64,000 nt of DNA from contig NZ_OZ244708.1 in assembly GCF_965218915.1 (NCBI RefSeq), positions 868,001 through 932,000 on the forward strand. Direction: 5' to 3'. The notes beneath the pieces were generated by a model. It saw nothing but the letters and a program-made list of their open reading frames with translations, had not been told where the DNA came from and did not search any database. This document shows, piece by piece, positions 1 to 7,318 of this stretch (positions are counted from its first letter, which is position 1; every line of letters starts with the position of its first letter). Made by a program: the position numbers and the translations under genes. The DNA is from Novosphingopyxis sp965218915 (GTDB taxonomy: Bacteria; Pseudomonadota; Alphaproteobacteria; Sphingomonadales; Sphingomonadaceae).

Positions 1-204
1 AAGCCGTTTCCAGATAAGTGCCCTGAACGTCACCTCGGCGTCGACTGTCGCATGTTCAGGGGCGGCCTCGATATGAACATCGATGTCGCCTCCGCTCGTG
101 CCATCGTCGACCCGGCTTCCGAAGAGTCGAACGACCGCATCCGCGCCAAACGCTTCCAGCGCCGCCGACTTGATCACCTTAGCCTGTTCGCCGGTCAGCC
201 TCAT
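1..204 (-). CDS. MNT-type nucleotidyltransferase domain protein (partial, runs off window)
   Basis: The first 68 codons of a gene read on the minus strand and continue past the left edge. The translation carries the minimal nucleotidyltransferase signature: GSRVDDGTSGGDIDVHIE is the G-S-x(n)-G-x-D-x-D metal-binding motif, preceded by a short helix. Proteins of this family transfer nucleotides to proteins or RNA, and many are antitoxins paired with HEPN toxins; whether a HEPN gene follows is outside the window. The ATG overlaps the gltD stop in an ATGA, so the two are probably translationally coupled, which is unusual for a core metabolic gene. Confidence 0.75.
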   Translation of the reverse strand, partial: MRLTGEQAKVIKSAALEAFGADAVVRLFGSRVDDGTSGGDIDVHIEAAPEHATVDAEVTFRALIWKRL

Positions 205-1685
205 GCCGCTTTCTTTTCCTCTGCCCTCTTCGATCGCAAATAGGCGTGCATCGTCTCGCTGACTTCGCGGCCGTCGCGGATCGCCCAGACGACAAGGCTT
301 GCACCGCGCACGATATCGCCCGCCGCGAACACGCCGTCCAGATTGGTCATCATCGTTTCGTGATCGATGCGCAGCGTGCCCCAGCGGGTAACGGACAGAT
401 CATCCGCGCCGAACATGATCGGCAAGTCTTCGGCTTCGAAACCAAGTGCCTTGATGACGAGGTCGGCCGCAATCGTGAAATCGCCGTCCGGATCGGGCTC
501 TGGCGCGCGGCGGCCGCTGGCCTCGGGCTGGCCGAGCTTCATCTTGGTGCCGCGCACGCGCGTGACCGCGCCGTCACCGTCCGCCTCGAACGCGGTCGGG
601 CCGCTCAGCCAGACGAACTCGACGCCCTCCTCCTCGGCATTGGCCACCTCTCTCTGGGAACCCGGCATATTCTCGCGGTCGCGGCGGTAGAGACATTTAA
701 CCGAGGTCGCGCCCTGGCGGATGGCGGTGCGCACGCAGTCCATCGCGGTATCGCCGCCGCCGACCACCACGACATTACGACCATCGGCGTTGAGCGAGCC
801 GTCGTCATATTCCGGCACCGCGTCGCCGAAGCCCTTGCGATTGGAGGCGATCAGGAAATCGAGCGCGGGCACGATACCGAATTGCCCGCTGCCCGGCGCC
901 TTGAGGTCGCGCGCTTTGTAGACGCCGGTGGCGATCAGGATCGCGTCATGCTTGCCCCGCAGTTCGTCGAGCGAGGCATCCTCGCCCACGGCAAAGCCTT
1001 CGTGAAAGACGATACCGCCTTCCTTCAGCCGGTCGACGCGGCGCATCACCACTTCCTTCTCCAGCTTGAAGCCGGGGATGCCGTAGGTGAGCAGGCCGCC
1101 GCCGCGATCGTGGCGATCATAGACATGCACCTCATAACCGCCGACGCGCAGATATTCCGCCGCGCTGAGCCCCGCAGGGCCGGCGCCGATCACGCCGACC
1201 GACTGGCCGCGCGACGGGCCGGGCTGCAACGGTTCCACCCAGCCCTCGGCCCAGGCGGTGTCGGTGATATATTTCTCGACCGAGCCGATGGTGACCGCGC
1301 CGTGGCCCGAAAATTCGATCACGCAATTGCCCTCGCACAAGCGGTCCTGCGGGCAGATGCGCCCGCAAATCTCCGGCATGGTGGAGGTCATGCTGCTCAT
1401 CTCGTAAGCCTCGCGCAACCGCCCCTCGGCGGTTAGGCGCAGCCAGTCCGGGATATGATTGTGCAGCGGGCAATGCACCGAGCAATAGGGCACGCCGCAT
1501 TGCGAACAGCGCGCCGATTGATGCTCGGCGCCGTCGCTCGCATAGCGTTCGGCGATCTCGTGAAAATCCTGCGCACGCACATCGGCGGCGCGCTTTTCGG
1601 GGTAACGCTGTTTGCGCTCGACGAATTGGAGCATCTTCTCGGTCATGCGCGCGGGATAGGGCGGGGACAAGCCGTTGTCAGCCAT
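201..1685 (-). CDS. gltD: glutamate synthase (NADPH) small subunit
   Basis: 494-aa cytoplasmic flavoprotein that oxidises NADPH and passes electrons to the large GOGAT subunit for glutamate synthesis from glutamine and 2-oxoglutarate. Visible are the N-terminal cysteine clusters for iron-sulfur centres (C60, C63, C68, C72, then CGRIC and CEGNC), an FAD-binding glycine motif GVIGAGPAGL near residue 165, and a second dinucleotide motif VVVVGGGDTAMDC near residue 310. Length matches the family (about 480). The start at 1685 has no convincing Shine-Dalgarno sequence; Met14 is an alternative. A long open frame on the opposite strand is a shadow. The large subunit gltB is not in the window; it may lie upstream of this operon on another locus. 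Confidence 0.95.
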   Translation of the reverse strand: MADNGLSPPYPARMTEKMLQFVERKQRYPEKRAADVRAQDFHEIAERYASDGAEHQSARCSQCGVPYCSVHCPLHNHIPDWLRLTAEGRLREAYEMSSMTSTMPEICGRICPQDRLCEGNCVIEFSGHGAVTIGSVEKYITDTAWAEGWVEPLQPGPSRGQSVGVIGAGPAGLSAAEYLRVGGYEVHVYDRHDRGGGLLTYGIPGFKLEKEVVMRRVDRLKEGGIVFHEGFAVGEDASLDELRGKHDAILIATGVYKARDLKAPGSGQFGIVPALDFLIASNRKGFGDAVPEYDDGSLNADGRNVVVVGGGDTAMDCVRTAIRQGATSVKCLYRRDRENMPGSQREVANAEEEGVEFVWLSGPTAFEADGDGAVTRVRGTKMKLGQPEASGRRAPEPDPDGDFTIAADLVIKALGFEAEDLPIMFGADDLSVTRWGTLRIDHETMMTNLDGVFAAGDIVRGASLVVWAIRDGREVSETMHAYLRSKRAEEKKAA

Positions 1686-1859
1686 ATTCCGGCAGAACAG
1701 ACAGCACTATTGACCCAAAACGATCGGAAAATGCAGAGGTACAATATATTGTGCCAAACGGAGGGCGTAATAGTCCCGTACCGGACCAATATCGCGGGCT
1801 GACAATTTTTACCGCCCTGCTAAAACCGCGCCGGGCCTATTTTAGCCGACGGATATCGC

Positions 1860-2705
1860 ATGACCTTTCTCCAGATGCTCCTGATCGCGCTCGTCCAGGG
1901 CGTAACCGAATTCCTGCCGATCAGCTCGTCGGGCCATCTCATCCTGTTGCCGATCTTTACCGGATATCAGGACCAGGGGCCGATGATCGACATCGCCGTC
2001 CATGTCGGCTCGCTGCTCGCGATCATTACCTATTTCTTCCGCGACGTCGCGGGGCTCGCGCGCGGCGGGTTCGCCACCGTGGGCATCGGCAGCGCGCCGC
2101 GGGAAAAAAAGCTGTTCTGGTGGATCATCGTCGGCACCATCCCCGCGGTGCTGGTGGGTCTGGCGATTAAGACCGGCGCGCTGAACGGGGTGGCCCAGAC
2201 CTTTTTCAACCTGCAGATCAGAAATGACGACCTGCTCGAATCGCTGCGCCTGACCCATCTCATCGCGATCAACCTGATCGTCTACGGCATCTTGCTGGGG
2301 CTGGCCGACCGCTTCGGACCCAGGAACCGCAGCTTCGAACAGCTGCGCCTGCGGGACGGCATATTGGTCGGCTGCGCGCAGGCGCTGGCGCTGATCCCCG
2401 GCACCAGCCGCTCGGGCGTCACCATGACCATGGCGCGCGTGCTGGGCTTCAAACGGGTCGAGGCGGCGCGCTTTTCTTTCCTGCTGTCGATCCCGGCGAT
2501 CGCCGGCGCGGGCATATTGATCGTACCGGATCTGCTGAAGGCCGATCACGCCCTGCTGGTCGAGGCGCTGATTACGGGGGGAATGACGTTCCTCGCCGCG
2601 CTGGCGACAATGATGTTCCTGATGCGCTTTTTGAAAAACGCGTCGATGATGGTGTTCGTCGTCTACCGCGTGGCGATGGGCGCGGCTTTGCTCTACTTCT
2701 TCTGA
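1860..2705 (+). CDS. uppP: undecaprenyl-diphosphatase (BacA/UppP family)
   Basis: 281-aa polytopic membrane enzyme that dephosphorylates undecaprenyl diphosphate so the lipid carrier can be reused for peptidoglycan; overexpression gives bacitracin resistance. Both family signatures are present: QGVTEFLPISSSGHL near residues 14-28 and PGTSRSGVTMT near residue 180. The rest alternates hydrophobic helices typical of the 8-TM fold, and length matches the family. It is a core gene, divergent from gltD and convergent with the next gene. Confidence 0.96.
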   Translation: MTFLQMLLIALVQGVTEFLPISSSGHLILLPIFTGYQDQGPMIDIAVHVGSLLAIITYFFRDVAGLARGGFATVGIGSAPREKKLFWWIIVGTIPAVLVGLAIKTGALNGVAQTFFNLQIRNDDLLESLRLTHLIAINLIVYGILLGLADRFGPRNRSFEQLRLRDGILVGCAQALALIPGTSRSGVTMTMARVLGFKRVEAARFSFLLSIPAIAGAGILIVPDLLKADHALLVEALITGGMTFLAALATMMFLMRFLKNASMMVFVVYRVAMGAALLYFF

Positions 2706-2724
2706 CCGGCGCCGGCAGGGCCTT

Positions 2725-3666
2725 TCAGGCGGTGCGCGGCTTGCGCCCGAACCGGCCGTGGCGGCGATATTTGACCAGATAGTCCGGCGCCACCGCGGCC
2801 AGCGGGGTCGGCTCGACACCGAGCTCCCGCAGTCCTTGAGCACCCTCGGCGACCACATTGTCACGATTGAGCATCGTCAGCTGATCCTCGGTGATCGGCG
2901 GATGGGGCAGCCAGCGCGTGCCTAGCGTCAGCGCGAATGCAGCGAGATGGGGCACCTCGATGAACAGCCGCTCCGCACCGATTTCCTGCGCGATCCAGCG
3001 GTTGAGCTCGAGCATCGAGAGCCGCTCCGGCCCGCCCAGTTCATAGCTCTTGCCCTGATGACTGAAAGGCTCGCTCACGGCCACGCGGATCGCGGCGGCG
3101 ACATCGCCTGCGAACACCGGCTGGAATTTCGTCTTCGCGCCGATCACCGGCACCATCGGCGATAGGCGGATCAGGTTTGCGAAGCGGTTCAGGAAATTAT
3201 CGTCCGGTCCGAAAATGATCGACGGCCGCATGATCGTGGCGTTCGGGAACGCCTTCATCACGCGCTGCTCGCCCTCGCCCTTGGTCTGCCCGTAAATGCT
3301 CTCGCTCTCGGGATCGGCGCCGATTGCCGAGACATGGACCAACGCGCGGGCGCCGATCTCCGCCGCGGCCTCGGCGATATAGCCCGCGCCGTCGCGGTTC
3401 ACCTCCTCGCCGCGGTCCGCAAAGGCACCGCACAGATTGACGATGGCATCGCTGCCGCGCGCGGCGCGCAGCGCGCTCACCTTTTTCGTGATGTCGCAGG
3501 CAACGAACTGCGTCTGGCCCAGCCCGCCCAGCGGCTTGATGCCGACCGCGTTGGAGGGATCGCGCTGGGCGACGCGGATGCGATAGCCCGCTCTCAGCAA
3601 CTCCTCGCAGACATAACGCCCGAGAAAGCCGCCGCCGCCGAAAATGGTCACCAACCGGTTCTGCAT
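2725..3666 (-). CDS. complex I NDUFA9-like NAD(P)-binding protein
   Basis: 313-aa atypical short-chain dehydrogenase/NmrA-type protein. The N-terminal Rossmann motif TIFGGGGFLGRYVCEELL is followed by VNLCGAF, an IYGQTKGEGE segment in the Y-x-x-x-K position, and MRPSIIFGPDDNF, all characteristic of the bacterial NDUFA9 subgroup (respiratory complex I accessory or sterol-dehydrogenase-like proteins). Its function in bacteria is poorly known. It ends 20 bp from the convergent uppP gene. This is ordinary alphaproteobacterial core sequence. Confidence 0.85.
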   Translation of the reverse strand: MQNRLVTIFGGGGFLGRYVCEELLRAGYRIRVAQRDPSNAVGIKPLGGLGQTQFVACDITKKVSALRAARGSDAIVNLCGAFADRGEEVNRDGAGYIAEAAAEIGARALVHVSAIGADPESESIYGQTKGEGEQRVMKAFPNATIMRPSIIFGPDDNFLNRFANLIRLSPMVPVIGAKTKFQPVFAGDVAAAIRVAVSEPFSHQGKSYELGGPERLSMLELNRWIAQEIGAERLFIEVPHLAAFALTLGTRWLPHPPITEDQLTMLNRDNVVAEGAQGLRELGVEPTPLAAVAPDYLVKYRRHGRFGRKPRTA

Positions 3667-3794
3667 GTCGTTCCTTCATTTGGCGGCGATATCGCGCGTC
3701 TGCTCGCGCCGTACCTATACCAATGGCGCGCGCGCAGGAAAGCTCCGCATTGACATTGGCGCGCCAGCCGGTAGGACGCGCCTTCCCGAAAGGG

Positions 3795-3880
3795 GCCCAG
3801 ATGGCGGAATGGTAGACGCGCCAGCTTCAGGTGCTGGTGATCGCAAGGTCGTGGAGGTTCGAGTCCTCTTCTGGGCACCA
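3795..3880 (+). tRNA. tRNA-Leu (anticodon CAG)
   Basis: Complete class II tRNA with encoded CCA. The acceptor stem GCCCAGA (3795-3801) pairs with TCTGGGC (3870-3876), followed by discriminator A and CCA. The anticodon stem CCAGC/GCTGG (3821-3825/3833-3837) encloses the loop TTCAGGT, giving anticodon CAG at 3828-3830. A variable arm precedes the T-arm GGAGGTTCGAGTCCTC. It is immediately followed by an integrase gene, so its 3' end is the probable integration target. Confidence 0.96.
3851..3880 (+). other. probable attachment site (tRNA-Leu 3' end)
   Basis: P4-type integrases usually recombine within the T-arm/acceptor half of a tRNA gene and leave a direct repeat of it at the far end of the element. 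The integrase reads away from this tRNA 167 bp downstream, which is the standard arrangement. Exact crossover limits cannot be set because no full second copy of this sequence was found in the window; the far copy is presumably beyond 64 kb. Confidence 0.45.
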
Positions 3881-4046
3881 TTTGTTCTTCTCATGAACTC
3901 CCAAATAGTCTATAAAACCCGCAGAAACCCTAAGGATTTGGCCTTGGGGTGGTGCCGGACCGTCCCGCGATTTCTCGGGTGTTCCACACATTTTTGCGGG
4001 CCTTTTGCGGGCCTTTGCAATAACCGCATTGAGAAAAGGCCCGCAC

Positions 4047-5270
4047 GTGCCCCTCACAGAAACTCGGCTTCGCGCTCTCAAACCAAAAGACAAATCTTAC
4101 AAGTTGGCCGACGACCGCGGCCTCTATGTTGAGGTAACGCCGGCTGGCGGGAAACTCTGGAGATTCCGCTACCGGATCGGGAAGCTGGAAAAAAAGCTCG
4201 CAATCGGAGCCTACCCAGATGTTAGCCTTAAAGCGGCGAGGCAAGCGACCTACGAGGCGCGCCAACTCGTTGCTGGCGGCGGCGACCCTGCACTCGAGAA
4301 GCGGAAGCAAAAGATCAAATCTGAATTCCTGTCGGCCCAAACTTTCGAAACCGTCGCGAGCGAATACATCGAGCAGATGATGGTTCGGAATGGGAGGGCA
4401 GAAGCGACAATCGTGAAGGCTAATTATTTTCTAGAACAGCTAGCTCCAGGCATTGGAAAGCGCCCGATCGATCAGATCGAACCTTTCGAGATTCTAGCTC
4501 CGCTCAAGCGGCTTGAAGCGACGGGGAAGCATGAGACAGCTAAGAAGTGCCGTTCCTTCGCCAGTCGGGTTTTCCGGTATGGCGTCGCGACGACGCGCTG
4601 CTCATCCGATCCAACCAGTATGCTCAAGGGTGCCCTGATTACGCCTCGGGTAACCCATTACGCCGCGATTATAGAGCCGCTGGAACTCGGCGGCTTACTC
4701 CGGGCAATTGACGGCTACACCGGTAATTCGATCACCCGATGCGCTTTGATGATTGCCCCTCATGTTTTTGTTCGACCCGGAGAGCTTCGGCACGCCGAAT
4801 GGCTGGAGCTCAATTTGGAGGATGGCATTTGGACTATCCCAGAAGGCAAAATGAAATCGCGCCGAGCGCATGCTGTTTCGCTTTCGAAACAAGTTGTTGC
4901 CCACCTGTCTGACTTGGCGGATATGTGGGGAGCCGAAGGATATGTTTTCCCATCGGCCCGAACCTCGCAACGTCCAATGAGCGAGAATACATTAAACGCT
5001 GCTTTTCGCCGCATGGGATATTCGAAAAACGAGGTCACCGCACATGGGCTGCGCGCAACCGCCTCAACACTACTGAACGAATCCGGCCTGTGGAACCCGG
5101 ATGCGATCGAGCGGGCTCTTGCTCATGGCGACAGCAATGCCGTTCGGGGCATCTATCATCGCGGAAAACATTGGGACGAACGCGTAAGGATGGCCCAGTG
5201 GTGGAGCGACTACCTTGACGAACTGCGCGAGGATCGAACATGCGTCGTGGCGAAATTTGCAAGCCGCTAA
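4047..5270 (+). CDS. P4-type site-specific tyrosine integrase
   Basis: About 407 aa. The N-terminal arm-binding domain (DUF4102 type: LTETRLRALKPKDKSYKLAD, then LYVEVTPAGGKLWRFRYR and AIGAYPDVSLKAAR) is followed by a core-binding domain and a catalytic domain. The catalytic domain shows R in RPGELRHAEW, HGLRATAS, LAHGDSNAVR and the nucleophile Y in GIYHRG. GTG at 4047 is preferred because GAGAAAAGG lies 7 bp upstream and the family begins at L-T-x-x-x-x-x-A-L-K-P; an in-frame ATG at 4005 would add 14 residues. It integrates the element at the adjacent tRNA-Leu. Confidence 0.93.
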   Translation: MPLTETRLRALKPKDKSYKLADDRGLYVEVTPAGGKLWRFRYRIGKLEKKLAIGAYPDVSLKAARQATYEARQLVAGGGDPALEKRKQKIKSEFLSAQTFETVASEYIEQMMVRNGRAEATIVKANYFLEQLAPGIGKRPIDQIEPFEILAPLKRLEATGKHETAKKCRSFASRVFRYGVATTRCSSDPTSMLKGALITPRVTHYAAIIEPLELGGLLRAIDGYTGNSITRCALMIAPHVFVRPGELRHAEWLELNLEDGIWTIPEGKMKSRRAHAVSLSKQVVAHLSDLADMWGAEGYVFPSARTSQRPMSENTLNAAFRRMGYSKNEVTAHGLRATASTLLNESGLWNPDAIERALAHGDSNAVRGIYHRGKHWDERVRMAQWWSDYLDELREDRTCVVAKFASR

Positions 5271-5336
5271 TCGATCATGGTATTTTGGATATCCTCGATG
5301 CCTTCGTTGCTCTAGACACTGCGGACCGTCGACACT

Positions 5337-5555
5337 CTAGGGATGACTGCTTTCGCCAATCCAGTCGACCGTAATTTCATCCAAACCGGACTGATGACCT
5401 TCGACTATAATTTCCGACGCGCCTGTCGGCAGATCAATGTCCTCGAGCTCGAGCTTCCAGACATCGTCATCGGCACAGCGGAGTAGCGGGCCTCGTGGTG
5501 AATGCTCGATCGTGCCGGTCACGCGTATTCGTTTGTCGTTATGCCCTGATTTCAT
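5337..5555 (-). CDS. small DUF5818-like protein
   Basis: 72 aa. The order RVTGTIEHSPRGPLLRC, then WKLEL, then VEGHQSGLDEITVDWIG resembles the sphingomonad DUF5818 family, small beta-rich proteins of unknown function with a VEG-x-x-SG-x-D-x-x-x-V-D ending. Its ATG overlaps the stop of the upstream transglycosylase in an ATGA, so the two form an operon at the start of the element. Confidence 0.7.
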   Translation of the reverse strand: MKSGHNDKRIRVTGTIEHSPRGPLLRCADDDVWKLELEDIDLPTGASEIIVEGHQSGLDEITVDWIGESSHP

Positions 5556-6190
5556 CGAACCATCACTTTCCAGCGTGCCAGCACGGACTGGACATAACCC
5601 GGCGTTTCATTGTTCCGGGGGATGCCTTTGGCACGCATGACCGCGCCCGGTCCAGCATTATAGGCGGCAAGCGCCAGATGGATTGCGCCGAATTTGTCGA
5701 GCATTTCGCGAAGATAACGTGCGCCGCCGTCGATACTTGCCCGGGGATCATGGCGGTTGGAAACGCCAAGGTAGCGCGCGGTGGCGGGCATGAGTTGCGC
5801 GAGGCCCGCAGCGCCTGCCGGACTGACCGCCATCGGGTTGAACCGAGATTCCTGCCAGATCAGCGCGCGCAACAGCCCGGAGGGCAGAGCGTAGCGAATT
5901 TCTGCTTCGCGAATGCTTGCCGCATAGATGGCTTCGCGGAAGGATGCGTTGCTACCCTGCCTTGAGAGGAGAAACGCGGTGGTCGAGCGAGTGAAAGTCG
6001 CAGCTGGATCAACGTACGCCTCTGCTCGATCCGATTCTGTTGCAACCTGGTGCTCGAACAGCTGAAAATCCGATTTCTCCTCGTCGATATCGACGGTGTT
6101 ATCGGCACCAGCATCGCGGAGCGATTGTGCCGGCGCGGCACCGGCCAGCAACGCGGCAACTAGGCCCGAACATCGTAAAATCCGTTTCAC
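5552..6190 (-). CDS. lytic transglycosylase (SLT, VirB1-like)
   Basis: About 212 aa. A hydrophobic signal sequence (LRCSGLVAALLAGAAPAQS) is followed by a linker and a C-terminal SLT domain with the catalytic glutamate in WQESRFNP, then SPAGAAGLAQLMPATA and LALAAYNAGPGAV. It cleaves peptidoglycan in the periplasm; in conjugative elements such enzymes open the wall for the secretion apparatus. GTG at 6190 is chosen because AAGGAG lies 8 bp upstream and the signal peptide starts right after it; the open frame extends to 6370. A LexA-type box lies 30 bp upstream. Confidence 0.85.
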   Translation of the reverse strand: MKRILRCSGLVAALLAGAAPAQSLRDAGADNTVDIDEEKSDFQLFEHQVATESDRAEAYVDPAATFTRSTTAFLLSRQGSNASFREAIYAASIREAEIRYALPSGLLRALIWQESRFNPMAVSPAGAAGLAQLMPATARYLGVSNRHDPRASIDGGARYLREMLDKFGAIHLALAAYNAGPGAVMRAKGIPRNNETPGYVQSVLARWKVMVR

Positions 6191-6219
6191 CGTACATCTC
6201 CTTGCATCGAATCGAATGA

Positions 6220-6234
6220 GAACATAGAAAGAAC
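6220..6234. promoter_or_regulatory. LexA (SOS) box candidate
   Basis: GAACATAGAAAGAAC matches the alphaproteobacterial LexA consensus GAAC-N7-GAAC exactly. It lies between the divergent transglycosylase (start 6190) and the Toprim gene (start 6325), and could control either or both. Confidence 0.7.
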
Positions 6235-6324
6235 ATACGGCTGTAGGAAATCGCTTTCTCGGCCAGTTGAAGAGGGGAGCCTGCGGATTGGAGAGGACCG
6301 CAATATGCCAAGGAGCCCTCCCAG

Positions 6325-7236
6325 ATGTCCCTCCCAGTCCCAAACCATGCAGCGTCGTCTCTCGAAGCAAACGCCCGCTCGATTTGTCTCCAGCTCAAAG
6401 GTCGTTGGTCCGGCTCCAAGGGCATGGCTTGCTGCCCCGCCCATGATGATCGCACACCGTCGCTCGGTGTCAGTCTCGGCCAGAACGCGATCCTGTTTCA
6501 TTGTTTCGCGGGCTGCAGCCAGAACGAGGTCCTTTCGGCTTTAGGCCGGATCGGTATAAATCCGCGCGATCTGTTTTCGCAAAGCGGATTCCAGCGGGAA
6601 CAGGTCGGGAAGCCGGGCAACAGTCCGTCCCGTAATGCGCTAAGACTCTGGCGAGAGGGACGGTTCATTCACGACACACCTGCAAAAACCTATCTCGAAG
6701 CGCGGTCGATCCGCGCTTCCTCGCGCGAGCTGCGATTTCATCCCCGGACGCCGCTCGGTGCGAAAAGCGCGGTACGATTTCTTCCGGCCATGATCGCCGC
6801 GGTCAGCCTCGACGAACGCCTGATCGCAATCCATCGGACCTTTCTCAGCGAAACCACGCCTGAAAAGGCCAAATTCGACAATCCCAAACGCGCGTTGGGC
6901 GAGCTCGGCGTAGGCGCTGTGCGGCTGTTCCCGCCGGCCGATGGAAAGCTCGGATTGGCCGAGGGGATCGAGAGCGCGCTTTCCGCGCGGGCGCTTACCG
7001 GTATTCCGGTTTGGGCGACGCTCGGAAACAAGCGTTTCGGAACCGTCGCCATTCCCGATAGCGTCACCGAACTGCATCTGTTCGTCGATGCCGACGAGGG
7101 GGGCGAAATCGCCGCCGAACGCGCGTTAAAGGTCTACGGTCGGGAAGGCCGGACCATCAAGGTCCGGACACCTTCGGTTCCGGGCACCGACTGGAACGAC
7201 GAGCTGGTGAGCTGGTGCGCCTTCCGCAAAACTTGA
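6325..7236 (+). CDS. Toprim-domain primase-like protein
   Basis: 303 aa. The N-terminal half has a CHC2-type zinc finger (CCPAHDDRTPSLGVS ... FHCFAGC). The C-terminal half is a Toprim domain: EGIESALSA carries the conserved Glu and LFVDADEGGEIAAERA the D-x-D motif. These are hallmarks of plasmid and phage (P4 alpha-like) primases without a fused helicase. It probably primes DNA synthesis of the transferred strand. Its stop codon is embedded in the leader motif of the next gene, so the two are adjacent and may be co-transcribed. Confidence 0.88.
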   Translation: MSLPVPNHAASSLEANARSICLQLKGRWSGSKGMACCPAHDDRTPSLGVSLGQNAILFHCFAGCSQNEVLSALGRIGINPRDLFSQSGFQREQVGKPGNSPSRNALRLWREGRFIHDTPAKTYLEARSIRASSRELRFHPRTPLGAKSAVRFLPAMIAAVSLDERLIAIHRTFLSETTPEKAKFDNPKRALGELGVGAVRLFPPADGKLGLAEGIESALSARALTGIPVWATLGNKRFGTVAIPDSVTELHLFVDADEGGEIAAERALKVYGREGRTIKVRTPSVPGTDWNDELVSWCAFRKT

Positions 7237-7318
7237 GAGGAAAGAGGGCTTTTTCACCGGGTGACCCGGCGGTCTGACGATGTGGTCAGGCTGCTGCTCG
7301 AACCCAGGAGGAAGCCCG
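7234..7318 (+). promoter_or_regulatory. conserved purine-rich leader plus GC hairpin (copy A)
   Basis: TGAGAGGAAAGAGGGCTTTT starts at 7234 and is followed by the hairpin CCGGG-TGA-CCCGG and then AGGAGG 7 bp before ATG 7319. The same layout, purine-rich TGAGAG-x-A-x-AGAGGG-CT tract, GC hairpin, then SD, precedes the parB and ardC genes at 19921 and 24033. The recurrence in front of three backbone genes suggests a shared regulatory leader. Confidence 0.5.

Noticed and set aside
246..1436. 396-codon open frame antisense to gltD
   Set aside because: Shadow of a GC-rich gene: no family pattern, no SD, and the opposite strand has a complete recognised enzyme.
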